Assembly (NCBI RefSeq): GCF_900094595.1
Contig: NZ_FMAD01000004.1
Location: 310,001 to 374,000, forward strand
DNA from: Cupriavidus alkaliphilus
GTDB lineage: Bacteria > Pseudomonadota > Gammaproteobacteria > Burkholderiales > Burkholderiaceae
Direction of reading: 5' to 3'
DNA: 64,000 nucleotides
Shown here: positions 43,884 to 52,485 of the stretch, piece after piece
How positions within the stretch are numbered: the first letter of the stretch is position 1
How the letters are laid out: the number at the start of each line of letters is the position of its first letter
Made by a program: the position numbers and the translations under genes
The notes under the pieces: generated by a model
Database searches by the model: none
What the model was told of the DNA's origin: nothing
Seen by the model: the letters and a program-made list of their open reading frames with translations, nothing else

Positions 43884-44696
43884 TCAGACCGCGATGCCGC
43901 CGAACTCCTGCATCACCTTGTCGTGCAGGCGGCGCATGCCGCGCAGCCAGCGGTCGTAATCCTGGCCCTTGCGGCGATAGTACTCAAGCACTTCGGGGTG
44001 CGGCAAGATCAGGAAGCGCTCGTCGGCCACGCCCTCCAGCGTCACCGCGGCGACATGCTCGGCGGTGACCGAGCCTTCCTGCAGGAAGCCCTTGCGCTCG
44101 CCGTTCTCGCCGAACAGCATATTGGTCTGCACGCCCTGCGGGCAGATGCAGCTGACCTTGATGCTGCGGTCGCCGTAGGTGATCGACAGCCACTCGGCAA
44201 AGCCGATGGCGGCATGCTTGGTCACCGCGTAAGGCGCCGAGCCGATCTGCGACAGCAAGCCCGCCGCCGACACCGTGTTGACGAAGTAGCCGTCGCCGCG
44301 CTCCAGCATCTGCGGCAGCACTGCCTTGGCCGCATGGATGTGCGCCATCACGTTGATGTCCCAGATGCGCTGCCAGTCGTCGGCGCTGGCGTCCAGGCCC
44401 TTGCGCAGGATGATGCCGGCGTTGGAGCAGAAAATGTCGACCTGGCCGAAGCGCTGCGTGGCCATGTCGGCCAGCCCCTGCACCGCGTCCGCGTCGGCCA
44501 CGTCGACCGGCTGGGCAAAGACCTGGCATCCGGGCACGGCGGCCTGGACCTCGGCCGCCACCGTGTCGGCGCCGGCTGCGTTCAGGTCAGCCACGGCCAC
44601 GCCGCGCGCGCCGGCCTGCGCAAAGGCCAGGGCCAGCGCGCGGCCGATGCCGGTAGCGGCGCCGGTCACCACGACGGTCTTGTTGCGTACTTCCAT
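43884..44696 (-). CDS. short-chain dehydrogenase/reductase
   Basis: 270 aa. Cofactor loop TGAATGIGRAL, NAG motif CSNAGII, catalytic Ser in TVSAAGL and YAVTK, with the Asp at the end of the second strand (ADLNAAG) favouring NAD. Such enzymes oxidise secondary alcohols. It is the first gene of a minus-strand pair with the TctC receptor and downstream of an IclR-type regulator on the same strand. The substrate cannot be read from motifs. Confidence 0.9.
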   Translation of the reverse strand: MEVRNKTVVVTGAATGIGRALALAFAQAGARGVAVADLNAAGADTVAAEVQAAVPGCQVFAQPVDVADADAVQGLADMATQRFGQVDIFCSNAGIILRKGLDASADDWQRIWDINVMAHIHAAKAVLPQMLERGDGYFVNTVSAAGLLSQIGSAPYAVTKHAAIGFAEWLSITYGDRSIKVSCICPQGVQTNMLFGENGERKGFLQEGSVTAEHVAAVTLEGVADERFLILPHPEVLEYYRRKGQDYDRWLRGMRRLHDKVMQEFGGIAV

Positions 44697-44758
44697 GGGT
44701 GGTCTCCTCGTTGAATTCGAATGCCGGCGTCTGCGGACGGTGCATCGCGCCGGATACG

Positions 44759-45688
44759 TCAGGCGCGCTTCACCGCGCCGGGCTCGGGCCCGGGTTCCGG
44801 CTGCGCCGAAGCAAAGCGCGCAGTGGCGCGCGCGCCGCCAGGCTGCCACAGCCGCGCCTGCAGGGTCTGCGCCAGCTCGCGTACGCGCGGGCCCAGGTTG
44901 GCTTCCAGGATTTCCGGCGACAGCCGCGCCGCGGCGCCGCCGATGTTCAGCGCCAGCACCTCGCTGCTGCCCGCCAGCCGCAGCGGCGCCGCCGCGCCGC
45001 TGACGGTGCGGTCCCATTCCGCATGCGCCACGCAGAAGCCGCGCCGCGCATGGTCGCGCAGCGCGCGCTCCACGCCCACGCGCACCGCCGGCCAGCGCGC
45101 ACCGTAGTGGCGCGCCAGCTCCGCCAGCGCCGCGTCCCGGTGGTCGCCATCCAATCCCGCCAGCCACGCCCGCCCGATCGCCGAGGTGGCCATCGGCAGG
45201 CGCGCTCCCGGCGCCAGCCGGATCACCAGCGCGCCGCGCGGCTGGCAGCTTTCCAGGTAGACCATGGCATGGCGGTCCGGCATCGCCAGCGCCACCGTGC
45301 AATCGGTCGCAAACGCCAGCGACTGCATCAGCGGCTGCGCGATCTCGCGGATGCCGGCGCCACCGACATAGCGATGCCCCAGCACCATCGCGCCCTGCCC
45401 CAGCCGGTATTTCTCGGTGGCTTCGATATAAGTAAGGTAGCCAAGCGTGGCCAGCGTATAGGTCAGCCGCGACACCGTGGGACGCGGAATGCCCGTGCGC
45501 CGCGACAACTCGGCATTGCCCAGGTAATCGTCCTGCGGCCCGAACGCCCGCAGCAGTTCCATGCCGCGCGCCAGCGCCGTGACGAAGTTGCGGTCATCGG
45601 CGCAGCCATTGCCCGCCGGCGCGTCGGCCGGCACCGGCAGGTGCGCGGCATCGGGCGGCGGCGTGGGAATGGTGGTGGTGCGTTTCAT
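44759..45688 (-). CDS. IclR family transcriptional regulator
   Basis: 309 aa. Winged helix at residues about 38-90 (ARGMELLRAFGPQDDYLGNAELSRRTGIPRPTVSRLTYTLATLGYL), then the IclR effector domain. The C-terminus is an Ala/Pro/Arg tail. It lies upstream of and on the same strand as the SDR-TctC pair and probably regulates it. Similar in HTH style to the other IclR gene at 17971 but clearly diverged. Confidence 0.9.
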   Translation of the reverse strand: MKRTTTIPTPPPDAAHLPVPADAPAGNGCADDRNFVTALARGMELLRAFGPQDDYLGNAELSRRTGIPRPTVSRLTYTLATLGYLTYIEATEKYRLGQGAMVLGHRYVGGAGIREIAQPLMQSLAFATDCTVALAMPDRHAMVYLESCQPRGALVIRLAPGARLPMATSAIGRAWLAGLDGDHRDAALAELARHYGARWPAVRVGVERALRDHARRGFCVAHAEWDRTVSGAAAPLRLAGSSEVLALNIGGAAARLSPEILEANLGPRVRELAQTLQARLWQPGGARATARFASAQPEPGPEPGAVKRA

Positions 45689-45933
45689 CGGCAGGCGGTC
45701 GGGGCGAGCACATTAGATTGCAGCAAAGGCGGCTGGCCGGGGGCGCTATGTAGGGAAAGCATGTGCCATAGAAACGGTGTTTATGGACACCAATCGGCTG
45801 GCTGGCTCCGGGCGCCGGTCGCAGTCCTGCGGGAGAGCTGTCTGGCTTAATCTTGTGGAGCACACGGCGGAAGTCTTCGGATTAGAAGGAATTTAGCGGT
45901 TGTTGCCGTGGAGGCGCGTGGGGCAGTGATCGA

Positions 45934-45961
45934 GCCTGTCAGAAATTTTGTGTTTAGGGCA
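45934..45961. repeat. IS256-family left terminal inverted repeat
   Basis: Starts GCCTGTCAGAAATTTTGTGT. Pairs with 47288-47315. Confidence 0.85.
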
Positions 45962-45985
45962 TAACATGTCGCCAAGGAGCATGTC

Positions 45986-46078
45986 ATGCCACGTAGAAAC
46001 AAGACGAGCCAGGCCGCCGATCGTGAGCTGCCGACCATTCCCGAGGATCTGATCGCCCATTTCGTAAGGGCCCAATGA
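45986..46078 (+). pseudogene. 5' part of the IS256 transposase, cut off by a one-base deletion
   Basis: Encodes MPRRNKTSQAADRELPTIPE and on to HFVRAQ before a stop. The family's usual text here is a basic N-terminus running into FVKGPMTAEA. Adding one A to GTAAGGGCCC restores that reading and joins it to the long frame from 46075. So the sequence shows a one-base loss near 46058-46065. The stop and the next ATG overlap (ATGA), so downstream translation may still occur by coupling. Confidence 0.75.
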
Positions 46079-47244
46079 CTGCCGAGGCCGTTCAGGACGC
46101 CTCAATGGCGTTCAGGAAGGCCCTCATCGAGCGGGCCTTGGGCGCCGAGCTCGGCCATCATCTGGGCTACCCGGCTGGCGCTGAACGCCCAGCCGGCACG
46201 GCCAATCAACGCAATGGCAAGAGCGCTAAGACGGTCTTGACCGAGGATGGTCCGTTGCGAGTGGACATCCCGCGCGACCGCGACGGCAGTTTCGATCCGA
46301 TTCTGATCCCCAAGCACGAGCGGCGCTTCACCGGGTTCGACGACAAGATCATCGCCATGTACGCCCGGGGCATGACTGTGCGCGAGATCCAGGCGTTTCT
46401 GGCCGAACAGTACGGCACCGAGGTCTCGCCCGAGTTCATCAGTTCGGTCACCGATGCGGTCATGGACGAGGTCACCACCTGGCAAGCCCGCCCGCTGGAG
46501 GCGATGTACCCGGTGGTCTTCTTCGACGCGCTGCGGGTCAAGATGCGCGAGGACGGCGTGGTGCGCAACAAGGCCGTCTATCTGGCCTTGGGTGTGCTGC
46601 CCGACGGCACGCGCGACATCCTGGGCCTGTGGATCGAGAGCACCGAAGGCGCCAAGTTCTGGATGAAGGTGTTCAACGACCTGAAGACCCGTGGCACGCA
46701 GGACATCCTGATCGCGGTCACGGATGGCCTCAAGGGCATGGAACAGGCTTTGAACGCGGTGTTCCCGGACACGACGCTGCAGACTTGCATCGTGCACCTG
46801 ATCCGAAACAGCGTGAACTACGCCGGTTGGAAAGAGCGCCGCACCGTCGCGGCAGCGCTCAAGCCCGTGTACACCGCGCCCACTGTTGAGTCGGCGCTGG
46901 CCGAACTGGCGGTCTTCGAGCAGAGCGAATGGGCTCAGAAGTACCCGCCGATCGCCGCGGCCTGGCGTCGCGCCTGGGAACAGGTGATCCCGTTCTTTAC
47001 GTTCCCACCGGCAATCCGCAAGATCATCTACACGACCAACGCCATTGAGAGCATCAATGCGCAACTGCGCAAGATCATCAAGACGCGCGGGCACTTCCCT
47101 AGCGACGAGGCTGCAACCAAACTGCTATGGCTGGCCCTGCGCAACATCACCTGCAAGTGGGGCAGTTCAACGCATGACTGGAAGGCTGCCATGAACCAGT
47201 TTGCGATTCTCTATGAGGAACGCTTCACCCACCCGCATCGCTGA
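46075..47244 (+). CDS. IS256-family transposase (DDE), N-terminus frameshifted
   Basis: 389 aa from the ATG at 46075. The DDE triad fits D151 (FFDALRVK), D217 (VTDGLKGM) and E325 (TNAIESIN). The GVLPDGTRDILGLWIESTEGAKFW and CIVHLIRNS motifs are typical. The normal start is about 30 codons upstream but lies in another frame because of a missing base. The catalytic core is whole, so activity from the internal start is possible but unproven. Confidence 0.9.
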   Translation: MTAEAVQDASMAFRKALIERALGAELGHHLGYPAGAERPAGTANQRNGKSAKTVLTEDGPLRVDIPRDRDGSFDPILIPKHERRFTGFDDKIIAMYARGMTVREIQAFLAEQYGTEVSPEFISSVTDAVMDEVTTWQARPLEAMYPVVFFDALRVKMREDGVVRNKAVYLALGVLPDGTRDILGLWIESTEGAKFWMKVFNDLKTRGTQDILIAVTDGLKGMEQALNAVFPDTTLQTCIVHLIRNSVNYAGWKERRTVAAALKPVYTAPTVESALAELAVFEQSEWAQKYPPIAAAWRRAWEQVIPFFTFPPAIRKIIYTTNAIESINAQLRKIIKTRGHFPSDEAATKLLWLALRNITCKWGSSTHDWKAAMNQFAILYEERFTHPHR

Positions 47245-47287
47245 GATAATGCTGGCCCACCGGCTAAGTTGACGGTGAGCCTTTAAG

Positions 47288-47315
47288 TGCTCTGAACACA
47301 AAAACGCTGACAGCC
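47288..47315. repeat. IS256-family right terminal inverted repeat
   Basis: On the minus strand reads GGCTGTCAGCGTTTTTGTGT. Pairs with 45934-45961. Confidence 0.85.
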
Positions 47316-47434
47316 CCCAGTGATCGTCATGCCTTCACAGGAGCGTGCGATCATCCGTACCAGGTGCGCCCCACATCGCCCCATCACCCGTCACGCCTCA
47401 CAAACATCACCGACCTCAACCGGAGGACAGCACG

Positions 47435-47776
47435 ATGACGAAATACCTTATCTCCTTTCCTGCAACGGCGATGAAAGTTCCCGCCGAGTCGCTTGACGCC
47501 GTGGGCGAAGCTGCGCGCCAGGTCGTACGCGAGGCGAAGGCTGCAGGCGTGTACGTGTTCGGTGGTGGTATCAACGCGGATGTCGCACCGCTCATGGTCG
47601 CCTCAGACGGCACGGTCACAAACGAAACTTATCCCCAGACCAAGGAGTTCGACGGCGGCTTCTGTATCCTGCAGCTCCCATCGCGCGAAGCCGCCATCCT
47701 GTGGGCTGCGAAGATTGCCAAAGCGTGCCGCTGCTCGCAGGAACTCCGCGAGTTCGGGGATGACCCCGAGAGTTGA
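47435..47776 (+). CDS. YciI/YCII-related protein
   Basis: 113 aa. Starts MTKYLISFPATAMKVP; YVFGGGINADVAPLMVASDGTVTNETYPQTKEFDGGFCILQLPSREAAILWAAKIAKACRCSQELREF follows, the YCII/DGPF layout (ferredoxin-like fold, small putative enzyme or anti-sigma-linked protein). A CGGAGGACAG site supports the start. It is the first gene right of the IS element and probably stood next to the IclR region before the insertion. Confidence 0.82.
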   Translation: MTKYLISFPATAMKVPAESLDAVGEAARQVVREAKAAGVYVFGGGINADVAPLMVASDGTVTNETYPQTKEFDGGFCILQLPSREAAILWAAKIAKACRCSQELREFGDDPES

Positions 47777-48272
47777 CGGGCAGGGTCGGCGATCAATGAC
47801 ACTCTCCCGCGAGTACCTTTTTCATTGACATGGATTCCAGTCAGTAAGCGGTCATCCTCAACCTTTGTAAGTGGTGGCCACCTTGCTCAAAGCCTGCTCG
47901 TCCTTCGTTGCAGCGTGATGCCTAACGAACCGCTGCAGCCGCCGCCGGTACGTCGGCGCGGCTGAGCTTGCTCGTTGAACGGCAGCTTTGTGACAAGGCG
48001 AATTTGCGCTATGAGTCGGTCGTCGCCTTTGGCGCCAGCCAGCTCCCGTCGGGGTAGGCGGAGGGCCGAGATCGGCCATGAGCAGCCGCCGGGGATCGGC
48101 ATAAAGACAGTTCGTTGATGAGTTACGACCGGTCATTCAGGCACACGGAGTCAAGCCCCTCTTCGGTCGGGAGCGTCGCGCACATCACTCCCTTCTAAAA
48201 TTTGCCCCGGCTTTGGAATGCGAATAAGGATCCCAAGCCCTAGAAAACTGAAAAGAGTCGTTAGGGGAAATC
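47777..48272. other. intergenic region of about 500 bases
   Basis: No confident gene. A plus-strand stretch ending at about 48233 reads FVDELRPVIQAHGVKPLFGR without a start codon, so it may be the tail of a lost gene. Segments resemble GATCGGCC-type degenerate intergenic repeats also seen near 49.4 kb. A TAGGGGAAATC ribosome site ends the region. Confidence 0.35.
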
Positions 48273-49286
48273 ATGAAGGGAATGGGTAAATGGATGGCCA
48301 GCTGCGCGCTGGCCGCGATGCTTTGTGCGTGCGGCGGTGGCGGTGGCGGGGACGATGGCGGCGGCGGCACGCTGAACGTCAGCGCGTCGGGCAGCACTAC
48401 GCAAGGAACGTCGGTCGGTACCGGCCAAGCCGCGACGCTCAACGTGCAGTCGGGTGACTACATCGCGCTGCGGACGAGTGCACCGGTCAGGTGGCAGGCG
48501 GTCATCACCAGCAACCTGACCACGGTAGCCAACCAGACACTGAACGACACCAACTGGTCCGGCAATCTAATCAGCCCGACAGGCGACACCATCCAGTTGA
48601 CGGCAACGCTGGCGAGCGATGCCAGCAAGGTGTTCAAGCTGAATCTGACCGTGGCGCCGCAGCGCTACGCTGCACCTGCCCACAAGGTTGGCGAAGTGGC
48701 CACGTTCGCCGAAACATCGCAACGTCTCGGTGGCGGCAGTGGTACGCAGCACATCGCCTACACGACGACGGCGGTCTACAACGGCATTGCTTCGGTCACC
48801 GGTCTCAACGTCGACACCAACACGCCGTACCAAAGCTACACGCAGGATCAGGACCGCAACCGCCTGACGCGCACGTACCTGAGCAATAACAACGTGTGCA
48901 CGTACGCGCCCAAGCGCAATCTCTACAGTTTCCCGCTGTACGTCGGCAAGACGTGGACCGATTCGTGGAACTACAGCTGCGCGGCCGGCTATCATGAAAC
49001 AGGTAACGTCCAGGCCAATGTGGCGGGCTACGAGCCCATCACGACGGCCGCCGGCACGTTCAACGCGCTGCGCATCAACTACGTGATCACGTACACGAAC
49101 TCGAACGACACTCAATTGCCTAACGGCAATCTCGGTACCGCCACGTACTCGGAAACGATCACCAGCTGGTGGTCTCCGGAACTCGGCCGCATGGTGAAAT
49201 GGGTATCCAACTACGGCTACGCCGCTGGCTTCTCGAATGCGACTTTCATGAAGGTGTACACGCAGGAGCTGCAGAGCCTGCAATGA
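48273..49286 (+). CDS. lipoprotein of unknown function
   Basis: 337 aa. The signal peptide ends in a lipobox (MLCAC; the lipidated Cys is C20), followed by a Gly/Asp linker (GGGGGGDDGGGG) typical of surface or periplasmic lipoproteins. The mature part is rich in Thr, Asn and Ser and looks all-beta, with YNGIASVTGLNVDTNTPYQSY and WSPELGRMVKWVSNYGYA. No named family is recognised. Codon use is less GC-biased than in the first 45 kb. A strong terminator follows. Confidence 0.8.
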   Translation: MKGMGKWMASCALAAMLCACGGGGGGDDGGGGTLNVSASGSTTQGTSVGTGQAATLNVQSGDYIALRTSAPVRWQAVITSNLTTVANQTLNDTNWSGNLISPTGDTIQLTATLASDASKVFKLNLTVAPQRYAAPAHKVGEVATFAETSQRLGGGSGTQHIAYTTTAVYNGIASVTGLNVDTNTPYQSYTQDQDRNRLTRTYLSNNNVCTYAPKRNLYSFPLYVGKTWTDSWNYSCAAGYHETGNVQANVAGYEPITTAAGTFNALRINYVITYTNSNDTQLPNGNLGTATYSETITSWWSPELGRMVKWVSNYGYAAGFSNATFMKVYTQELQSLQ

Positions 49287-49308
49287 TGAGGCCGCATGGG
49301 TAGGAAGA

Positions 49309-49337
49309 TGGCCAGCGATAGCTGGCCACTTTTTTTT
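49309..49337 (+). terminator. intrinsic terminator after the lipoprotein gene
   Basis: Stem TGGCCAGC / GCTGGCCA with a GATA loop, then C and eight T residues. It sits about 20 bases after the lipoprotein stop and is the clearest intrinsic terminator in the window. Confidence 0.9.
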
Positions 49338-49907
49338 CGGTCCACGAAACTCATACAGCGCGCGAAAGGCCCGCTACTGAGCTACTGAGCACCTAAACGG
49401 CCATTGGCACTCTGTCAATTGAACGGCCGAGAAGGGTCGGTCGCCGCCACTACGCCACGCGGCACGCAGCAAGGGCCGCTGACGACCGAGATCGGCCAGT
49501 TCCGGCCAGTAGTCGAGTGCCTATCGACTGGCCGAATCACGCGCAATCTCGGTCGTCCGATTTGACGAGGGCGGCCCGGGCTGTTGGTCGGCGAGCGACG
49601 CAGATTCTTACACATTGCGTAGTGATCGAAACCCGGAGCGCGACTCGGCGCTGAACAGCTCTGGTTCCTCCCAAGCGGCAAAGTGACCGCCTCAAGCGGT
49701 TGGCATGGAGGGTGAGGGAGCCACAGGGCGTAGACCGAATTACAAGTGTCACCGTTGCGATAGGAGATCCATCACTCGCGCGCCGGAGACTGCCACCGAC
49801 TTAAATTTCGCCTGCTCTTTGCGTGGCCTCCTCGCTACGGCGTCAGCGCTTGAGATCCCATGTCATGGGGACCGGGCCGCGTGCTGCGGACCTTGGACGG
49901 ACACGTT
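49338..49907. other. intergenic region of about 570 bases without a gene
   Basis: Contains degenerate sequence with repeated CCGAGATCGGCC-like and GGTCGGTCG-like runs. Frames on either strand lack starts with ribosome sites or recognisable protein text. No promoter identified. It lies downstream of the D-aminoacylase gene (minus strand) and the lipoprotein gene (plus strand), so it separates convergent units. Confidence 0.45.
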
Positions 49908-51356
49908 CTATGTTGCGCGCCGGTGGCGCAGCACGCTGCCCGCGTGCACATTCATGGATTGCCCGTCCTGGCAAGCAAGCTTGCCGTTGACGAACACCGC
50001 CTTGATACCGGTGCTGACCGCCGTGGGGTGGTCAAACGTGGCCGCATCGCTCACCGTCTGTGCGTCGAACACGACGATGTCGGCGAAATGGTTTTCGGCG
50101 ACAACGCCCCGCCCTGCGAGGGCAAAGCGGCTGGCGCTCAACCCCGTCATCTTGTGAACGGCAGTTTCCAGCGGGAACAGCCCGCGATCGCGCGCATAGT
50201 GCCCCAGCACACGGGGAAAGGTGCCCCAGAGCCGGGGATGTGGACTCACGTCGTGCGCCAGGCCATCGGAGCCAACCATCGTCGCCGGGTACTGCAGGAT
50301 GCGGCTCACATCGTCTTCGTTCATGGCGAAGTAGATGGCGCCCGCTGGCTGCAGCGCCTCGGCAAGCGCCTCGGGCGACGTGCCACGCTCCCGGGCCAAT
50401 GCGAACAGTGACTGGCCTGCGGCGCTGGGATCGGCCTTCGACCACGTCACACGGACGTCGTCGGACTGGGCGATACGCGCCGGTAGCAGCATGGTTGATG
50501 ACGCGTTGTAGGGGTAGCAGTCCAGGCAGACCGACTGCTTCCTGCCGGCAGCTTCGATCATGGCCAGCGTTTCCACGGATCGCCCATGATTGGCCTTGCC
50601 CACCAGCTTATGGTGTGACAGCACGATTTCGATGCCGAGCGCGTAGCCGATCTGCAGCGACTCGGTCAACGCGTCGACGATGGCGTCGCCCTCATCCCGC
50701 ATATGCATCGTGATGATGCCCTGGGCATTGGTCAGCGGCGCGCCGACCGCGATCACTTCGGCAGCGTCCGCCGCCCTGGCGGGCGGGTAATAAAGCCCGG
50801 TGGACATGCCGATGGCGCCCGCTGCCAGCGCAGCGTCGAGATCGGCCGCCATCAAGCGCTGCTCGCCGGCCGTGGCAACCCGGTCGAGCCGGTCCATGCG
50901 CCTTACCCGCAGCGTCGAATGGCCGACCAGACAGGCGGCATTGACCGCCGGCCGGGCCGCCTCAAGGTCGTCCAGATAGTCGCCGAAATTCTCGTATCGC
51001 CAGGCGCCTGTGCCAAGCAGGTCGAGCGGCGCGGGGGGCGCCCCCGCCAATTGCAGCGGCGCCAGGCTGATGCCGCAATTACCGGTGATGACCGTTGTCA
51101 CGCCTTGCGACAGCTTTGGATGCGGCCCCTCCGGCGCATCGAGCAGGAGCCGGTCATCATGCGTATGTACGTCGATAAAGCCTGGGGCGACGATGCGCCC
51201 GGACGCATCGAAGCGCCTGGCTGCCGGGACACCCGACAGGTCCCCGAGGCGAACGATGCGGTCCCCCGCGATACCCACGTCCAGGCGGCGACGGGGCGCG
51301 CCAGTGCCGTCGATGACGGTGCCGCCTTCGATAATCAGATCCAGCGTCGTAGTCAT
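49908..51356 (-). CDS. N-acyl-D-amino-acid deacylase (D-aminoacylase)
   Basis: 482 aa amidohydrolase. Metal ligands H64 and H66 in DVHTHDD, the Cys ligand in TGNCGIS (C94), and GSDGLAHD near the end are conserved in D-aminoacylases. It would hydrolyse N-acyl-D-amino acids to free D-amino acids and a carboxylate. It overlaps in operon sense with an L-asparaginase-type gene 16 bases upstream and a TctC receptor further upstream, all on the minus strand. N-acyl-D-glutamate and N-acyl-D-aspartate deacylases are close alternatives. Confidence 0.9.
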   Translation of the reverse strand: MTTTLDLIIEGGTVIDGTGAPRRRLDVGIAGDRIVRLGDLSGVPAARRFDASGRIVAPGFIDVHTHDDRLLLDAPEGPHPKLSQGVTTVITGNCGISLAPLQLAGAPPAPLDLLGTGAWRYENFGDYLDDLEAARPAVNAACLVGHSTLRVRRMDRLDRVATAGEQRLMAADLDAALAAGAIGMSTGLYYPPARAADAAEVIAVGAPLTNAQGIITMHMRDEGDAIVDALTESLQIGYALGIEIVLSHHKLVGKANHGRSVETLAMIEAAGRKQSVCLDCYPYNASSTMLLPARIAQSDDVRVTWSKADPSAAGQSLFALARERGTSPEALAEALQPAGAIYFAMNEDDVSRILQYPATMVGSDGLAHDVSPHPRLWGTFPRVLGHYARDRGLFPLETAVHKMTGLSASRFALAGRGVVAENHFADIVVFDAQTVSDAATFDHPTAVSTGIKAVFVNGKLACQDGQSMNVHAGSVLRHRRAT

Positions 51357-51372
51357 GCGCTTGCCCCGGCAT

Positions 51373-52455
51373 TCATTGTTGCGCGAAGAACTCTGAGATC
51401 TGCCCCAGATCCCTTGTCCGGGTCAGCGCAAGCATCAGTAGGATGCGTGCCTTCTGCGCGGACAGGCTGCCGGTGGCCATGCTGCCCGATACCTTGGGCG
51501 TCACGATGCCGCTCACCGCGCGGGAGCTTCGCACAATCGGAATCCCCTTGCTGCCGAACTCCCGAATCATCGCCTCGTGGTCGGGACTGGCGTTTCCATT
51601 GCCGGTGAACCCGATGACCACGCCCTGCGCACCCTCCTTCACCGCATCGCGCACGAGCTGCATTTCCTGCCCCTGGTAGCGATAGACCAGCTCCACCAGC
51701 GGCAGCTTCGTGACGGAAGAAACGTCGAAGTACAGCTCTCCCTTGGCGCGTGCCGGCTCGAAGTAATAGAGCACGCGCTCGCCGGCAATGGCGCCAAGGT
51801 AGCCTTGCTCCAGCGCGCCCATCGTGTCCACGTTCAGCGTGTTCATCTTTGTCACGTACCGTGCCGCGCTGATGCGGTCGTTCATCACGACCATGACGCC
51901 ACGGTCACGCGAGCCCGGATCGGCCGCTACCATGACCGCGTTTAGCAGGTTGACCGGGCCATCCGCGCTCAGCGACGTGGCAGGCCGCATCGACCCTGTG
52001 ATGACAACCGGCTTGCTCGACCGCGTGGCGAGGCTTAGGAAATATGCCGTTTCCTCCATCGTGTCCGTGCCGTGCGTCACGACGACGCCCGCCACATCGG
52101 GTTCCGCCAGTACGGCGTTCACCCGCTTGGCAAGGTTGAGAATGTTTTCGCTGCTGATGACGTTGCTGCCGACGTTGACAATCTGCTCGGCCCGCACGTT
52201 GGCATAGTCGTGAATCTGCGGCACCGCCTTCAACAGCGAATCGACGCCGGCCAGGGCGCCGCTGTAGTTGGCCATGTCCGTGGGCGAGCGCGTCGAGCTG
52301 ACGATCGTGCCGCCAGTTGCGAGGATGACAACACCGGGCTTGCGGGTATTGCCGGACGGCTCAGGCTGCCCTTTGGCCTGCTGGGCAGCCGAGGGTAGTG
52401 CGAACATCGGCGCCAGGGCGAGCCACGCCAGGCATGCGCGAATGGAAGTCTTCAT
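51373..52455 (-). CDS. type II L-asparaginase, exported
   Basis: 360 aa. Sec signal peptide (ACLAWLALAPMFALPSAAQ) then VVILATGGTIVSSTRS with the first catalytic Thr, and GVVVTHGTDTMEETAYFLSL with the second Thr and Asp, both family signatures. It would release ammonia from asparagine or glutamine in the periplasm. It is the middle gene of the TctC-asparaginase-D-aminoacylase operon. The pairing with a D-aminoacylase suggests D-/acyl-amino acid or amide use, but the exact substrate is open. Confidence 0.92.
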   Translation of the reverse strand: MKTSIRACLAWLALAPMFALPSAAQQAKGQPEPSGNTRKPGVVILATGGTIVSSTRSPTDMANYSGALAGVDSLLKAVPQIHDYANVRAEQIVNVGSNVISSENILNLAKRVNAVLAEPDVAGVVVTHGTDTMEETAYFLSLATRSSKPVVITGSMRPATSLSADGPVNLLNAVMVAADPGSRDRGVMVVMNDRISAARYVTKMNTLNVDTMGALEQGYLGAIAGERVLYYFEPARAKGELYFDVSSVTKLPLVELVYRYQGQEMQLVRDAVKEGAQGVVIGFTGNGNASPDHEAMIREFGSKGIPIVRSSRAVSGIVTPKVSGSMATGSLSAQKARILLMLALTRTRDLGQISEFFAQQ

Positions 52456-52485
52456 GATGCGATCTGAGGGGAAATGTTTGAAAGG

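Larger units (their letters stand above)
45933..47317 (+). mobile_element. IS256-family insertion sequence with 9-bp target duplication
   Basis: About 1.39 kb. Imperfect terminal inverted repeats of 28 bp run from 45934-45961 (starting GCCTGTCAG) and 47288-47315 (reading GGCTGTCAG on the other strand), with 22 of 28 positions matching by eye. The flanks repeat CAGTGATCG at 45924-45932 and 47318-47326, the 8-9 bp duplication typical of the family. The single transposase gene is inside. The duplication being intact argues for a fairly recent insertion. Confidence 0.9.

Noticed and set aside
45986..46080. Programmed frameshift in the IS256 transposase
   Set aside because: IS256-family transposases normally come from one frame; a one-base loss in a short A/G run explains the break better. 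Kept as an open question in the findings.
49400..49560. Repeated CCGAGATCGGCC-like runs that could be a CRISPR or operator array
   Set aside because: Spacing and units are irregular; they look like degenerate intergenic repeats common in Burkholderiales.
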